Below, one piece after another: positions 1-12,350 of a stretch of 64,000 bases of DNA. The position numbers and the translations under genes were made by a program. Below the pieces are notes generated by a model. That model did not search any database and was not told the origin of the DNA. It worked only from the letters and a program-made list of their open reading frames with translations. Each line of letters starts with the position of its first letter. Within the stretch, counting starts at the first letter, position 1. The DNA comes from Rhynchosporium graminicola (Eukaryota; Ascomycota; Leotiomycetes; Helotiales; Ploettnerulaceae): contig FJUW01000028.1 of the NCBI GenBank assembly GCA_900074885.1, positions 450,339 through 514,338 of the forward strand, read 5' to 3'.

Positions 1-303
1 GCTAAGATCAACGCTCTCTATGGCACTTTGAAAACTATAGAGGATCTTGCACCTCTGCTTCCATCGCTTATAGACCGGTTACGTTCTCTGCGAGCGATCC
101 ATGCCGACGCCGCTACAGCTAGTGACAGCCTTGATAGAGTGGAAAAGCAGCAAACTGGAATGGCTGACGATATTCAGAAGTGGAGGGAAGGATTGGAAAA
201 AGTCGAAGAGGCTTTGAAGCAAGGGGAATGTATGATGAGAGGAAATATGAAGGCTGTTGAGGCTTGGGTTAAGGAATTGGAGCAGAAGATGGAGCAATTA
301 TAA
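1..303 (+). CDS. Dynactin subunit 2 (p50/dynamitin), C-terminal part only
   Basis: This is the 3' end of a gene cut by the window edge; it is open from base 1 in frame 1 and ends with TAA at 301-303. The visible 100 residues are helical and coiled-coil-like, rich in Leu, Glu and Lys, and include the segment LAPLLPSLIDRLRSLRAIHA followed by a heptad-like tail ending in EQKMEQL. This resembles the C-terminus of fungal dynactin p50/dynamitin, which holds the dynactin shoulder together and links dynein to cargo and nuclei. The assignment rests on the resemblance of this coiled-coil end only, since the N-terminal part is outside the window. Another long coiled-coil protein cannot be fully excluded. 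Confidence 0.7.
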   Translation, partial: AKINALYGTLKTIEDLAPLLPSLIDRLRSLRAIHADAATASDSLDRVEKQQTGMADDIQKWREGLEKVEEALKQGECMMRGNMKAVEAWVKELEQKMEQL

Positions 304-794
304 AAGCTGCATGTTTATAGTCTAAATGTTGTACTAGATACCCAATTCTTACGAACGAGTTATATCAATTTCACACGAAAGTAGATTTAGACCTTCTTAG
401 TTTTAATGCTGACTTTATTTTGGTTCAAGTCAGGGGTCGCTATCTCAGCCCTCCGGCCTCGTCATGTCTCTCCGTAGCGAAACCTGTCAACATGCCGAAC
501 CTTTAGGTCTCAACCAAAGACCCTCCGTTTCCAAACTCAATCCAGAAACATCGTTCGACCTTTTGAAAAGCGAACTCTTCATGCACAGCTGCGATTTCTC
601 CCATGATTCAACTACCGAATTCTCAATGCTAATAAGATCGTTTAACCAGTTTTCTACCATCAGTTGACTCGAGGTGGTGAGGCTGAGCACAGGGCTGAGC
701 TGTTGTACCAACCAACAAGATCGAGAGTACGCGCAAGATAGGATAGGGCATAGGACGCAGAATCATAGGCGTCAAATCCACTCTTTAGGAGAAT
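304..794. other. Intergenic spacer
   Basis: It holds the 3' flank of the dynactin gene and the promoter of the sugar transporter. The short open frames here (about 464-711, both strands) have no recognisable content and are judged chance. No RNA gene or element is seen. Confidence 0.6.
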
Positions 795-2614
795 ATGTCA
801 ACATGGCAGGGCAAAGCTTCGGTCAAAGGCTCCTCGGAGAGGATGCGGATGGCATTGTTAACGTTCTCCCTCGTTGGATTGCAGTACGTGTTCTCCTGCG
901 AATGATAGGGTGTCCGCTGATAATGTTTTGCAGATTTACTTGGGGCATTGAAATGACTTGTAGGTCCCATGTAGAATGAGTCTATTGGGAATATCTGGGC
1001 TAATCGAAAGTTTAGATTGCACACCGTATCTCCTTTCCCTTGGCCTAACGAAATCCCGAACATCTCTTGTTTGGATCGCAGGGCCCATCTCGGGATTGAT
1101 TATGCAACCTATAGTTGGCGTTATAGCAGACCAGTCGACATCGAAATATGGCAGACGGCGTCCATTCATGGTTGTAGGGTCGTTCTTAGTGGCGGCTTCT
1201 CTGATGGTCTTGGGGTGGACGAAGGAGATTGTGGCATATTTTGTGGAGGAGGGGGACTTCAGGAAGGAGTGCACAGTAACACTGGCTGTTCTGTCCATTT
1301 ATGCGATTGATTTTGCTATAAATGCTGGTGAGTTGGCTTATAGTGAGATTTGGGCGGAAGTGCTGACAGGAGACAGTTCAGGGGAGTTGCAGGAGCCTGA
1401 TCACGGATACACTACCTGCGCCTAAGCAGCAGGCTGGCAGTGCTTGGGGTGAGTTTCTTGCCGTGAATCAAGGGTAATGTTAACCATTTCAAGCTAGCAG
1501 AATGGTTGCCATTGGTCATCTCGTAGGATATGTAATTGGGACCGTCGACCTTATCGGGATCTTTGGCAGATCATACGGAGATACACAATTCAAAAAGTTG
1601 ATCCTGTTAGCGGCATTCGCACTGGTGTCCACAGTCGCTGTGACTTCGTGGGCAGTTACGGAACGAGTTCTGGTATCGAGTAAAGACGACAACGTTCCCT
1701 CCAAAGGATTGACACATATCGTTAGCAAGGTCTACCGTGCAGCAAGTACTCTCCCACCTCGAATGCAAGCCATCTGCAACATCCAGCTATGGATGGGAGT
1801 TGGCTGGTTCCCTTTCATGTTCTATAGCACGACATTTGTTGGCGAGATATATTTCAGATACGACGCTCCACAGAACCTGAAACACTCCAGTGATTCACTT
1901 GGAGAAATCGGCAGGATAGGAAGTTTCTCACTCGTGATATTCTCGTTCGTCACTTTCGTAGGGGCTCTCGTCATTCCACTCTTCGTCAAATCTCCCGACG
2001 ATGAATCTTTCACGGCTCGACCACCCGCCGCAATCGCGAACGTCGTTACGAAAGTAAACGAATACAAGCCTGATCTCCTCACAGGATGGATATACGGCCA
2101 CCTCCTCTTCAGTAGCGCCATGATACTTGCTCCACTGGCACACTCCTTCCGCTTCGCTACTTTCCTCGTTGCGTTGTGTGGTATACCTTGGGTATTCGCC
2201 TCCTGGGCACCAAGCACCTTTATGGGAATCGAAGTTACTCGCATGAGCAACAGTAACTCACGGCGGGGCTCAAAATCTTCACCCATCGAACTCAATTCCC
2301 TTGAGAAAGGCAGCCCTTCTGCTGACGCAGCCTCTTCAGGTGAACTCTCTGGTCTTTACTTCGGCATTCTCAACATCTATGCTGTGATACCTCAATTCAT
2401 TAGTACCTTTATCAGTATGATCGTCTTTAACATCTTAGAGCCTGGTAAGAGTCCAGAGCTGGCGCATGATGCGGATCCAAGCGAACATCACAGTACGGAT
2501 GGGCCGAATGCGATTGCGGTTTGCTTGTTTATCGGGGCTATAAGTACTCTTGGTGCGGCATTTGCGACCAAGAAATTGAGGAAGTTACACAGGGAGGGGT
2601 ATGATAGACTGTGA
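795..2614 (+). CDS. MFS sucrose / alpha-glucoside-type transporter
   Basis: This is a plasma-membrane sugar:proton symporter of the fungal/plant SUT (GPH) group. My exon model is 795-883, 934-959, 1016-1327, 1377-1448 and 1494-2614, giving 539 aa. The four introns are 50, 56, 49 and 45 bp, with donors GTACGT, GTAGGT, GTGAGT and GTGAGT. Family landmarks are FTWGIEMTYCTPYLLSLGL in the first membrane segments, the RRRPF loop after helix 2, DTLPAPKQQAGSAW, and many hydrophobic helices spread to the C-terminus. The ATG at 795 is the only in-frame start, because a TAG lies just upstream at 786. The second exon is only 26 nt. Without the splices the gene looks broken into frames, but every exon joins in phase, so I judge it intact. 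The exact substrate (sucrose, maltose or another glucoside) cannot be read from sequence. Confidence 0.87.
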
Positions 2615-3948
2615 GCAGATTCCTTCAAAGATCCGTGTATAATTAGGTGGGGCGGTTCAATCTTGGCAGAAGTGTATTTTGATATGCAATGAGTCCAATT
2701 TGACGTTGAGCGTTTAGGTCTTTTTCTTTTGAGATGATGTTGGTGAAATTACGTTGGGTAACGGGTGTACTACATATCATAATCAGAGATATTGCGAGGC
2801 GTTCTATGTCTTCTATAAAACCGTTTGAACAGAGATTGAGTACTACTGAATAGTTACCTTTCTATCCTGTTGAAGGCCGCGTGAATTAGACCGTTACTGG
2901 GGGCTTCATGAGCAAGGCTGCAAAGGAGGTCGAGTGAATAGACATTGATCACGGTCTTTAGAGCCATCCCGAATGATATCACATGGGTCGACTATCAATG
3001 GCCAGACAGCGAGTTTCTCTTTTCCCCCTAAATTTTGGCGGATCTACAAGTTCTAGCTACTTGGCTTGGAGGTCATTGGATGTCAACGTTTAATGCCTGG
3101 GTTTTGGTTGCATATCGCAATCAGTCAGGTCGGTCAGTCAAGTTAGACAGCTAGCCTAGACCTGCAAAGAAATTAAGCGAGGTACAAAAAACAAACTATA
3201 AGCGCGTCGCCCTCTTATATGCCAGTTAACCTCAACAATATCTTACCTATAGACACTGTCGCCAGATTGAACCTCACGCCAGCGGGAATCTGCGCTACCA
3301 AAGTTCCGATACTTTGCATAACAACTCTCCGATTTGCAGATTCGGATTGTACTTAGCTCCAAAATCCGGTCTTACCCCACACGTCCGTCCTACCTAGCTT
3401 CTCCAGATTCGTCAACCAGGCGATCCGCGAGCCAGGATGTTGGAAGACCGTTCGTCGATCTCGTGTGCACCACGTGTTATCGGAAACTTCGTGTGGGTGT
3501 TACGAAGCGCATCATGCACTTTTGAAAGACATCGACCTCGATTTGGAAACATTGCAGGTCTTAAGTCTGAGGCGATTCGAGAGGTTTGGCCTGTGTTGAA
3601 GTCTGTTGGTTTTTTTTCTCAGGCTTGGTTCGGAATTGCGGCGGGAAAAACTGCGGACCCGAGGCAACGCATCCGGAGAGTTGGCCCGGTATCAGAAGTG
3701 GGGTAGGGTAGTTACTAAATAAGCTGCGGACGGAGGGAATTTGTACAGGCGAGGGACGGGAGTATTTTTCTCTTCCTCAGGACAAGCGAATTTATTGTCT
3801 AAATCGGTTCGTGGAATTGGACGGGAGGCTTGAGTCCTTTATCATGTTGCGATTTCAAACCAACATCAGGTTTGGCATCTAGCCGAGCTTTCTTATGCAT
3901 CAGATGGAAGTCTTTTGCTAGCTGCGGACGTCAAGTTCGATTACTGAT

Positions 3949-3980
3949 GTGACTGTAGTGACTGTAGTGACTGTAGTGAC
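3949..3980. repeat. 9-bp tandem repeat (GTGACTGTA)3.5
   Basis: Three perfect copies of GTGACTGTA are followed by GTGAC. The unit GTGACTGTAGT also occurs inside the copia LTR palindrome at 12388, which may be coincidence. Confidence 0.85.
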
Positions 3981-4172
3981 CTCGTAAAAGCAAAGCAACG
4001 TCAACATCGAGGCAGCTGACGGTATTTGCCGTTCCGCATGGGAGCGGAAATCCCCATCACAAGAATAGGGTTATGGCTGACCACCGTCCTTCGTCGGATT
4101 GGAAATGATGGCCGAATTGAATGATGCCTTTTCCATCCGGTCCATATTCTTTTCTACAGTACCGTGTACCGT

Positions 4173-4192
4173 ACTCTCTCTCTCTCTCTCTC
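4173..4192. repeat. (TC)n microsatellite
   Basis: A run of about ten CT/TC dinucleotides in the intergenic region. Confidence 0.9.
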
Positions 4193-6089
4193 GTCTAGAT
4201 CTCTCCACATGACAGGACATGGGCTTTACGGACCGAAGATGCAGCCAGCCTTCCTGGGGATACAGCTTTGCTGATAGGACGACTTCCGCGTGATAGCCCG
4301 TCCATGCATTCATTGCTTGTCGTCATAGTGGGGAGTGAGAACGTCCCATTCGAATGCCTACTTGGTACATCTCACATGCTCCCAGGAACTACTTGTACGC
4401 ATGAGGCTATGAGGAAGTGTACCAATGGTAGAGCTCACGAGCATACCGAGATTTGGCAAGCAATATCACGGCGGCTATAGCTTACAGCAAGCAACTGGCT
4501 TTATATGCGTCAAATGTGCGTTGCAGGCCTGGCCGGTTTCTTCCCCAAACCCAATTTCTACCCCACACTTTGGCTCGCTCGTAGGTGGACCTACCGTTCA
4601 TTGTTGGTAAATACCCTCCCTACCTACGGTACGAGTAGACAACTCCGGTAATCCACCGCGGAACTGAATCATTCGCTGCATGCATGGCCTCGGCCCTGCC
4701 AATAATGTCGGCCGAAAGCCTTCTTTGGATAATAGCATCAGCTCATTCGTGGAGGCACTGGTCAAGCATCAACAAGAGCTGGAGGCTGCGGGCTGGGAGC
4801 GTGATTGGTAGGGTAAAATGGAATGCCGGGGAGAAGTTTGATGGAATTGGACTATGACTGTTGGGGAGACGATTTGAGTTCTTTCGTCGACAGATCATTA
4901 CAGTACAGCAGACAGGCTTGCGTTTGCTTCTGCTCCAAGTCTGATATAGAAAGAGAACGGGGATCATCCTTTGTATGAGGTGGCCACAGCATTGGTGCCG
5001 GTCCTGACATTGGCTGTACCTTGCTTCCGTATATCCTTGCAGATTAAAGGACTCCTTAGCAACTAGTACTGGAGAGGAAGACATCTATGAGTCTCAAGGG
5101 CTGTAACGAAATTGGTCAGCCATGGGTTTGGCCGCGACTAACCAAATTGCAATATACTCGAATTCGTCTTTTTGTGTTGGTATCAAGACGAAAGATGAAC
5201 ATATTGGCGATGATCCGTTTATGGTTAGACGTTCAATACTTATAAATAAGACTTCGCATCTTGACTTGACTTGTCACAAGGTAGATTCATGACTTATGGT
5301 CCGCAAACGAGACAGAAAGAATATCTTGCTTGGGTTTGTACATCGGCCTTCAACTTCTTCCAGAATGACCTCGCTGACCTACCTCACGGAGTACACCTCG
5401 ATGGTACTTACTTAGTATACAAGGTTCAGCTCCCTGCTTCCTGTACAGGTTCCTGGACCCCATCTTTCAACTCAGACCCCAGGCCCAGGGCATCTCATCC
5501 GACCCACTGAATAGGCCTGGTTTGTGCAGGTAGGCAAGGGAGAGATTCCAAACTTGGTCAAGTGCCTTCCACTCCCCAAGTCAAGTTAAAGTGTTAAGTC
5601 AGGCCAAGTCCGATCGATTCCTCAATTCTCGCTAGCAAGAAGCCAAAGGACTTGAAGTCTACCGCGCCCTAACCCGCATAACCTCCGCCCGCTTTCCCAA
5701 CTCCTTCCACCCATTTACTCCTACCTTCACTCGCCTGCCTTCCTCACTGCTCATATCCTCTCCTGATCGATCAATTGATCAATTGGCTGTCTTCGCGCAA
5801 AACAATCAATTCTACGAGGCGCCACGCAAAGGCTTCTACTTGAACACGAGGCTTCCCTTCACCCCGCCCTACGCCGCCCGCCTGCGTTCTACAGACGACT
5901 TTCCGTCGCGAGCACATCTTCGGCTGAGAACGTCTGCGGACGGTTCCCATACAACCAAATTTCATGGTCTTACCAATATCTCGTGAATGACCACGTTTTA
6001 GTTGGCCGTTCCACTCCTTTGCATCGCCGCGTTTGCGGCATTGCGAAGCAGAGCACATCTCTCCCGGAGAACCATCGACTTACATCACG

Positions 6090-8575
6090 ATGGCGGGTCT
6101 TTTCAGCAAGCTCAAAGGGACATCTGTCAGTACCTGTTCTCCCCGCGTTTATACGCCAGCCACATCTGCGTCATGGTCGAGATCAAAGCTTTCTGGTTTG
6201 CGGGGGGTATGCTAGTTCAGGAATAGAGCTGATGTCTTGAATCCAGGGAGGCGCGAGTCCCAACATTACCTCCAATTCGTACAAGAATAAGAAGGATGTT
6301 GAGCCAGAGCCAGAGATTACTCCCCTGGTGAAGATGCTGCAACATGCAGGGCCCATACGTAACGATGGAAGCGACAAGTTCTTTGGCTTAGAAAATGTAC
6401 GTTCTGCGATGAAACCTCACCATAGAATATTTACTAACCATGATTTAGTTCGGAAACACATGGTTTGTTCTTAATTACGAAACTGGGACTCTGAAGCTAA
6501 TGATTCTCAGCTATTGCAACTCAATAGTCCAAGCCTTATACTATTCGGTACCTTTTAGGGAACATGTCGTCCGATACCCAACCCAATCACCACTCGATAC
6601 GCCGAATGGACATGTTAAAATAGTTACTCCAATAAGGGCGCCAATACAGAATGGCGGTGCCGTTTCGCCTACGACTAAGCCGAAAGGATTGACAGCGGCA
6701 GAAGCCATGAAAAGGAGGGCTGCAATAAACTCGGGCCAACCAGTCCCAGCGACGCCAGGACAACGACCAGAAGATAAACCAGACTCTCCAGAATACAAGA
6801 AGAAGCATGCGATGCTGGCAGGACCTATCCTGGAGCTTACATACGAGAATGCGAGTTCTTACGGCATGGAGGAGTCAACATTCACAGCGCTGAAGGACAT
6901 TTTCATGGCTTTGATAGCAAATGATTCTAGGATAGGTGTTTTGAGCCCTCAGAGGTTCTTGGAGATTTTCAAGCGCGACAACGAAATGTTTCGGACCTCG
7001 ATGCACCAAGATGCACACGAATTTTACGGATTGGTTCTCAATGCCGTTATCTCAAACGTTGAAGCGAATGCCCAGCGGATTCGGGAACTAGCATCTCCAA
7101 AAAGTGAAGAGGGCATGGCTCATTCCATGACACAAGCAGTCACATCGGCGGCCTATGCTATGGGCTTAGGGGGTGGCACTCGATCACCTGGAACTGGATG
7201 GGTTCACGAGATTTTTGAAGGCGTTTTGACATCAGAAACTAAGTGTTTGACTTGCGAAACAGCATCGCAAAGAGACGAGACATTTTTGGATCTTTCTATT
7301 GATTTAGAGGAGCATTCGTCTGTCACCTCTTGTCTGCGGAAATTTTCGGCCGAAGAAATGCTATGTGAGAGGAACAAATTTCATTGCGACAACTGCGGTG
7401 GTCTCCAAGAAGCCGAGAAGCGCATGAAGATCAAACGTTTGCCTAAAATCTTGGCTCTCCATCTCAAGAGATTCAAATACACCGAAGACATGACGCGGTT
7501 GCAGAAGTTGTTTCACAGGGTCGTCTATCCTTATCATCTGCGTATGTTCAATACCACCGATGATGCTGAGGATCCAGACCGACTTTACGAGCTTTACGCT
7601 GTCGTAGTTCATATTGGTGGAAATGCTTATCATGGTCACTACGTATCGGTCATTAAGACACAGGATCGGGGCTGGCTGCTGTTTGATGACGAGATGGTGG
7701 AACCAGTTGATAAGCACTATGTTCGGAACTTTTTCGGTGATAAACCTGGACAGGCATGTGCCTATGTTCTTTTCTACCAAGAAACTACCGTCGAAGCCAT
7801 GCGAAAGGAACAAGAAGCCGAGGGTCTAGCCGAGGTGGCACTTGCATCAGTTGAGGCTGACGTTGCACTGGGACATCCACAGCCAAACGGGACTTACCCA
7901 TCTTCGGTATCAAAAGCGGTCTCTCCTCCAACCACACCGGTCGACGAAGGACCAGAGTTCGTATCATTAAATCATGCTATGACTGCTCCTCTGCCCATGT
8001 CTCCTCCAATCCCAACCCGGTCACAGACCAATCCAATGTTGTCTCCCTCACTTCCAAACATGGAAATGTCAAAGACCAAAACGAAAGAGCAGAAGGAGCG
8101 GGAAAAGAAGGATCTGAAGGAAGCTGAAAAGGCACGCAAAGTTGCCGAGAAGGCGGCTGAGAAGGAGAGGATTAAAGCCGATGAAAAGCGAAGAAAGGAT
8201 CTGGAGAATGCTAGGAAAACACAAGCCGAAGAAGTGAAAAAGGCCATGGCAGCGAGCAAGCAATCCGCTCTCGAAGACGAAGAAAAGAGGCGGAGGGAGG
8301 CAGCAGCAAATGGCTCAGAACCCCCAAAAGAGAATGGCCATGATAAATTCGGACTCGGCAGCTTAAGCAGAAGCCACAAGGGTAGCAAGAGTATGAGTCG
8401 AAAGAGTTTTGGCTTCCTTGGAGTCAAGAGTAGCGATAAAAACTCTACTGTGGATGAATCATACACCGCGGTTGAAGGAGACTTGGGCCCCCCCACTCCC
8501 GAGAAGAACTCCAAGCCTTCGAAGAGTCGAACGAGCTTCGGATTCGGGAAGAAGAAGAGCAATCTTAACCAATAA
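6090..8575 (+). CDS. creB: Ubiquitin carboxyl-terminal hydrolase CreB (USP12/46 type)
   Basis: This is a cysteine-protease deubiquitinase; in Aspergillus, CreB acts with the WD40 protein CreC in carbon catabolite repression. My model is exons 6090-6125, 6247-6396, 6449-6462 and 6511-8575, giving 754 aa, close to the family length. Introns are 121, 52 and 48 bp. The Cys box reads [20 protein letters not shown], the His box is [13 protein letters not shown] followed by [13 protein letters not shown], and zinc-binding CxxC pairs occur at CLTC and CDNC. A Lys/Glu-rich coiled coil covers roughly residues 590-670, and the tail is Ser/Lys-rich, as in CreB. Exon 3 is a 14-nt micro-exon, and the catalytic Cys codon is split TG|C by the next intron. 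The start [10 protein letters not shown] is chosen because it splices in phase into the conserved part. Confidence 0.93.
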
Positions 8576-8986
8576 CGCTGTTTGGCGGAGTAAGTAGAGG
8601 ACTGTACATTCGAATAATGAATATGGGTGGAGTCGTTCAATAAAAGATACCCTGAAAACATCAAGTGGGTGGTTGGAATTCTTATATGGCATGGCGACAA
8701 GGAGGCATTATTGAGCACTGACTATTTGTCTGGACAGAGGGAAGGAGGTTTCTAAAGACTATCATATGTTACCATTCTTGGACATGCAATCTTGCGCTAA
8801 TAGGAATATGGATGAATACCTAGTTGGATCTGTATAGTAGGCCCACTCGCCTGCACTTTGGTGGCAGGTAGTGTCGCATTTGGGTATAATGGGAATGAGA
8901 AGATTAGTTATGAAACGTGACTGGCATTTCTTGTTACAAGGCTTCCTGTGAAATCAAGTTCTGCCTTTAGATGACGAATGATGGAT
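8576..8986. other. creB 3' flank
   Basis: No gene is seen. This contains the expected creB 3' UTR and terminator region. Confidence 0.5.
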
Positions 8987-10101
8987 TCAAAGTTTCCGTT
9001 TATAATTGTCAGAGCCTTCTTGCAGTAGTAAGGCTTTAAGGGTATATATTTCAATTGTACTGTGCTCAAGACATGTATTTTTTCCGTAGCTGTTGTACCT
9101 GCACTCCCAACATGCCGATAGACAGGGATTGATGACATGCCAACCCCAAACGCCTTGCCAATGCGATTCTTTCGACAGTGAGAGCTTCTTCTCTTCGAAC
9201 AGATCGTCATTCCTCTTCCTCACGATCCTAGCTCCATCATACACGACTGCTCCTGCCTGAGCTATAGATTTCTCTTCCCTGCTTTGCGCTCGACTCCTCA
9301 TCCTAGAAATAGCTCGTAGACGATTATCACCGTATTGATCAATATCAGTGGTACTACAGAGCATCGTCAGCCTCTCGTCCAATGTCCATAATCTAACTAC
9401 CACAGCACATCCTCCTCCTTAACTTGCTCCCAGGAAGTAATCATAATCTCATCTTTCAACCCCCACAAACCTGCAAGGCGAAGAAAATTAGGAATGGAGC
9501 AAACGTACTCCTCATCAACGTCCGTACACTCGTCATTAGGTTTATTAATTTACTCTTGATGCTCGCGTCGCCTGCGCTACCTGTCCCGAATGCTGGTTCT
9601 GCAACGCTGTTCGACCATCCAACTATTTGAAATCAGTATTTGTATATAAATCCCTCTTGATCCTCAGCCAAGGCAGTGTTTTGCAGTTGTTCTTGCGCCT
9701 ACGAATCTCATTGCTCCTTGATCGAGGCTTTGGAGCAGTTGGGGTTTATATACCGCGCGCGAGGAAACGATCCTCTGAAAGAATCGCTATGGCGTTTACG
9801 AGGAGGACGGAAACTGTGCGAAGAAGGCATCGTTAGCAATCTGTTTATCTTCAAAGATATGCGCAGTTCTCGTAAACACTACTTGACAGATATTCCTGTA
9901 TGTAAAATAGTCTGGCTCTGTCTCTGGTTTGTAGAGGAGAGAATGGGTGTACGAACTGTAGATCAAATTTCCAAACGCGAAGAACATCATCTTGCCGGTT
10001 CGTAAGAGAATGTTGGTTGTCGATGAAGTAGAATGTGTTGCTTGCTTGTTCACTTGAATCCGGCAGACTCCTAGATTGGTGCTTGGTGGAGGTTCGAAAG
10101 G
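8987..10101 (-). pseudogene. Unrecognised minus-strand coding stretch, decayed or multi-exon
   Basis: Several protein-like segments lie in order on the minus strand but in different frames. The first is a segment up to 10101 that contains MMFFAFGNLIYSSYTHSLLY and ends at a stop near 9796. The second is a short segment near 9450-9530 (containing EEYVCSIPNFLRLA). The third is 8987-9403, with basic, charged runs and a Trp-rich patch (HWQGVWGWHVINPCLSACWE). A good donor/acceptor pair exists upstream (donor GTAAGT near 10193, acceptor CTGCAG at 10102, CTAAC branch). No single start-to-stop model works: I meet stops or frame changes near 9796 and 9400. Either this is a real gene with introns I cannot resolve, or a decaying copy. 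I do not recognise the family. It is divergent from ALG12. Confidence 0.3.
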
Positions 10102-10390
10102 CTGCAGGTGAGGTGCACGGACACGAAGCTAGGTATTGCGAAGGAAGGCTACTTCTGCCTTCTGGCTCTTTTGTTAGTGAGGCTCGCTAGATACTTACCT
10201 ATAGGTTGATAGGCAGCTTATTTCGATGCTGTCTCGAGGTGTCAAAGTTGAGTAGGTTCTTGCTGTTGGTACGAAAACACCACTGCGAATGTTTCGGGAC
10301 CGGAAAGGTTGAGCATCCCGAACGTGGAGTCACTTGAAGCTCGAAAACGAAAGAGCTTCATAATCGAACGAATATATTGAGGAAGCCATC

Positions 10391-12350
10391 ATGAAACCCA
10401 TTGGTTAGTAGATATACGATCAATTTTATGTATAAGTTCAATGCTAATACAGATTCATAGATGTATGCCTGCTCCCCGTAATTCCTGCAGTCATCCTCCT
10501 GCATCTCCTGGCAGCACCCTACACCAAAGTCGAGGAATCATTCAACATCCAAGCTACTCACGACATAATTACCTACGGGATTCCCCTAAAGAATACCACT
10601 TTTCTTCAATCCTATGACCACTTCACATTTCCAGGTGCTGTACCACGCACGTTCGTTGGAGCTCTTGCCCTCGCTGGGTATTCAATAGGTGCCATCCGGT
10701 TTCTGGGAGAACAGTATTCGCAGCTAGTTGTGAGAGGTTTCTTAGGCCTTTTCAATGCGGTAGTTCTTTACAATTATGCTTTGGATATTAAAAATGCGTT
10801 TGGGAGGGATGTGAGTAGGTGGTACATCTTACTGCAAGCGAGTCAATTCCACGTCATGTTTTATGCCTCGAGAACCTTGCCGAACATGTTTGCTTTCGGA
10901 CTTAGTAAGTACTTTGAACTATTCAGAATGTGTAGAACTCAAGTTGCTCATGAGGTTTGTAGCGACATTGGCATTCAACCAATTTCTGCCCTTGCCTGGG
11001 AGAAATACGGCGACAGTACAGAAGAAGCAGCAATTTGGCATATTCTTATTCGTGCTAGCTGGTGTTATTTTTCGATCTGAGGTTGCACTTCTGCTCTTCT
11101 CACAGCTGTCAGTTCTGCTTCTACAGTCACAGATTTTACTACAGCCTATAATCCAAGCTGGAATCATGAGTGCTATCGTGGCCTTGGGCATCTCCGTCCC
11201 TATCGACTCATTCTTCTGGCAGAAGCCCATCTGGCCAGAACTAGCTGGCTTCTACTACAATGCCATACAGGGCAAGTCCGCAGACTGGGGAACATCCCCT
11301 CTAACATTCTACTTCGCCAATTCCCTCCCTCGCTTACTCCTCAATCCTTTCATCCTCATCCTCATTCCTCTCGCCTCCATAATACCATCAACACGACATC
11401 CAGCACGAGGTCTCGTCATCCCTTCACTCCTATTCATCACAATATACAGTCTCCAACCACACAAAGAATCGCGTTTCATCATCTATGTCGTACCTCCACT
11501 CACAGGCGCCGCTTCCCTTTCCGCATCCTACATCTGGACACGGCGGACTAAATCCTTCCTCTACAGCTTTGGGTCCATCATCCTTCTCGGATCCATAGCA
11601 GCCAGTTTCCTCGTATCAACAATCATGCTCTTGATCTCCTCGCTAAACTACCCCGGCGGCGACGCCCTCATCCAACTTCACGACATTATCGAAACCTCTC
11701 ACCAGTCCACCACCTACACGAACACAACTCTCATTATCCATCTAGATGTCCTCTCCTGCATGACAGGAATAACACACTTCCTCGAAACCACGCACCTCTC
11801 ACCAACACTCCACCTACACTACGACAAAACCGAATCCCCACCATCTACGCTCCTCGACCCCTCTTTCTGGTCAACATTCGACTACGCACTGATGGAAGAA
11901 CCCGGAAAAGCGATCGGCAAATGGGAAGTTGTACGCACAGTATTCGCGTACAGCGGGATAGAGATCCTGAAGCCTGGAGACGGCAGTTCATTTAGCGAAA
12001 ATCTAGAAAGAGTCTACCAGGCTAACAATCTCACAAAAGCCTCCCATCAAAATTCAGAGTCGGATGAGAATGACGCTCGGATGAAGGGAGATAGTGTGCT
12101 TAGTAGTGAAGAAATCCAGCGTGAAGTCGAGCGTCTTGGAGAAGAGAAAGAGAAAATCCCATGGGATGAAGAGAAGGAGAGGGAGAAGCGCGAGATGGCC
12201 AATGAGAAGACGAGGTTGTTGCTGGAGGAGATGGGACGGTTTGGTACGTTCAGGCTGGTGAGGGATGCCGTGAGGGTTGTTACGGGTGGGTATTGGATTG
12301 GGCCGAGGATGGAGCCAAAGATTAGGATTTTGAGGAGGGTTAAGGATTGA
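10391..12350 (+). CDS. alg12: Dolichyl-P-Man:Man7GlcNAc2-PP-dolichol alpha-1,6-mannosyltransferase (ALG12)
   Basis: This is a GT22-family ER enzyme that adds the eighth mannose to the lumenal lipid-linked oligosaccharide for N-glycosylation. Exons are 10391-10403, 10461-10904 and 10963-12350, giving 614 aa; introns are 57 and 58 bp. Family signatures are PYTKVEESFNIQATHDI near the N-terminus, YDHFTFPGAVPRTF, SRTLPNMFAFGL, and the HKESRFIIYVVPP motif. Many hydrophobic helices follow. The last roughly 100 residues are charged (Glu/Lys/Arg-rich), then return to a short basic end. The first exon is only 13 nt (MKPI plus one base). A copia element begins 4 bp after the stop codon, and its target duplication includes the last base of the TGA. 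The reading frame is intact, but the native 3' UTR now lies 5.6 kb away. Confidence 0.93.

Larger units (their letters stand above)
2615..6089. other. Long intergenic spacer upstream of creB
   Basis: These 3.5 kb show no supportable gene. They contain a 9-bp tandem repeat at 3949-3980, a TC microsatellite at about 4173-4192, and a CCTACCTA word near 4617. Open frames such as 3437-3706, 4743-5084 and 5771-6058 are short, have no family resemblance and overlap each other on both strands. The pyrimidine-rich last 400 bp probably form the creB promoter and leader. Confidence 0.55.

Noticed and set aside
795..1500. Transporter as a frameshifted pseudogene
   Set aside because: Four short introns with good sites restore one frame and the family sequence from ATG to stop.
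7972..8718. 248-codon minus-strand open frame
   Set aside because: It is antisense to the Lys/Glu-rich coiled coil of creB; the Leu/Phe/Ser-rich translation is the expected shadow.
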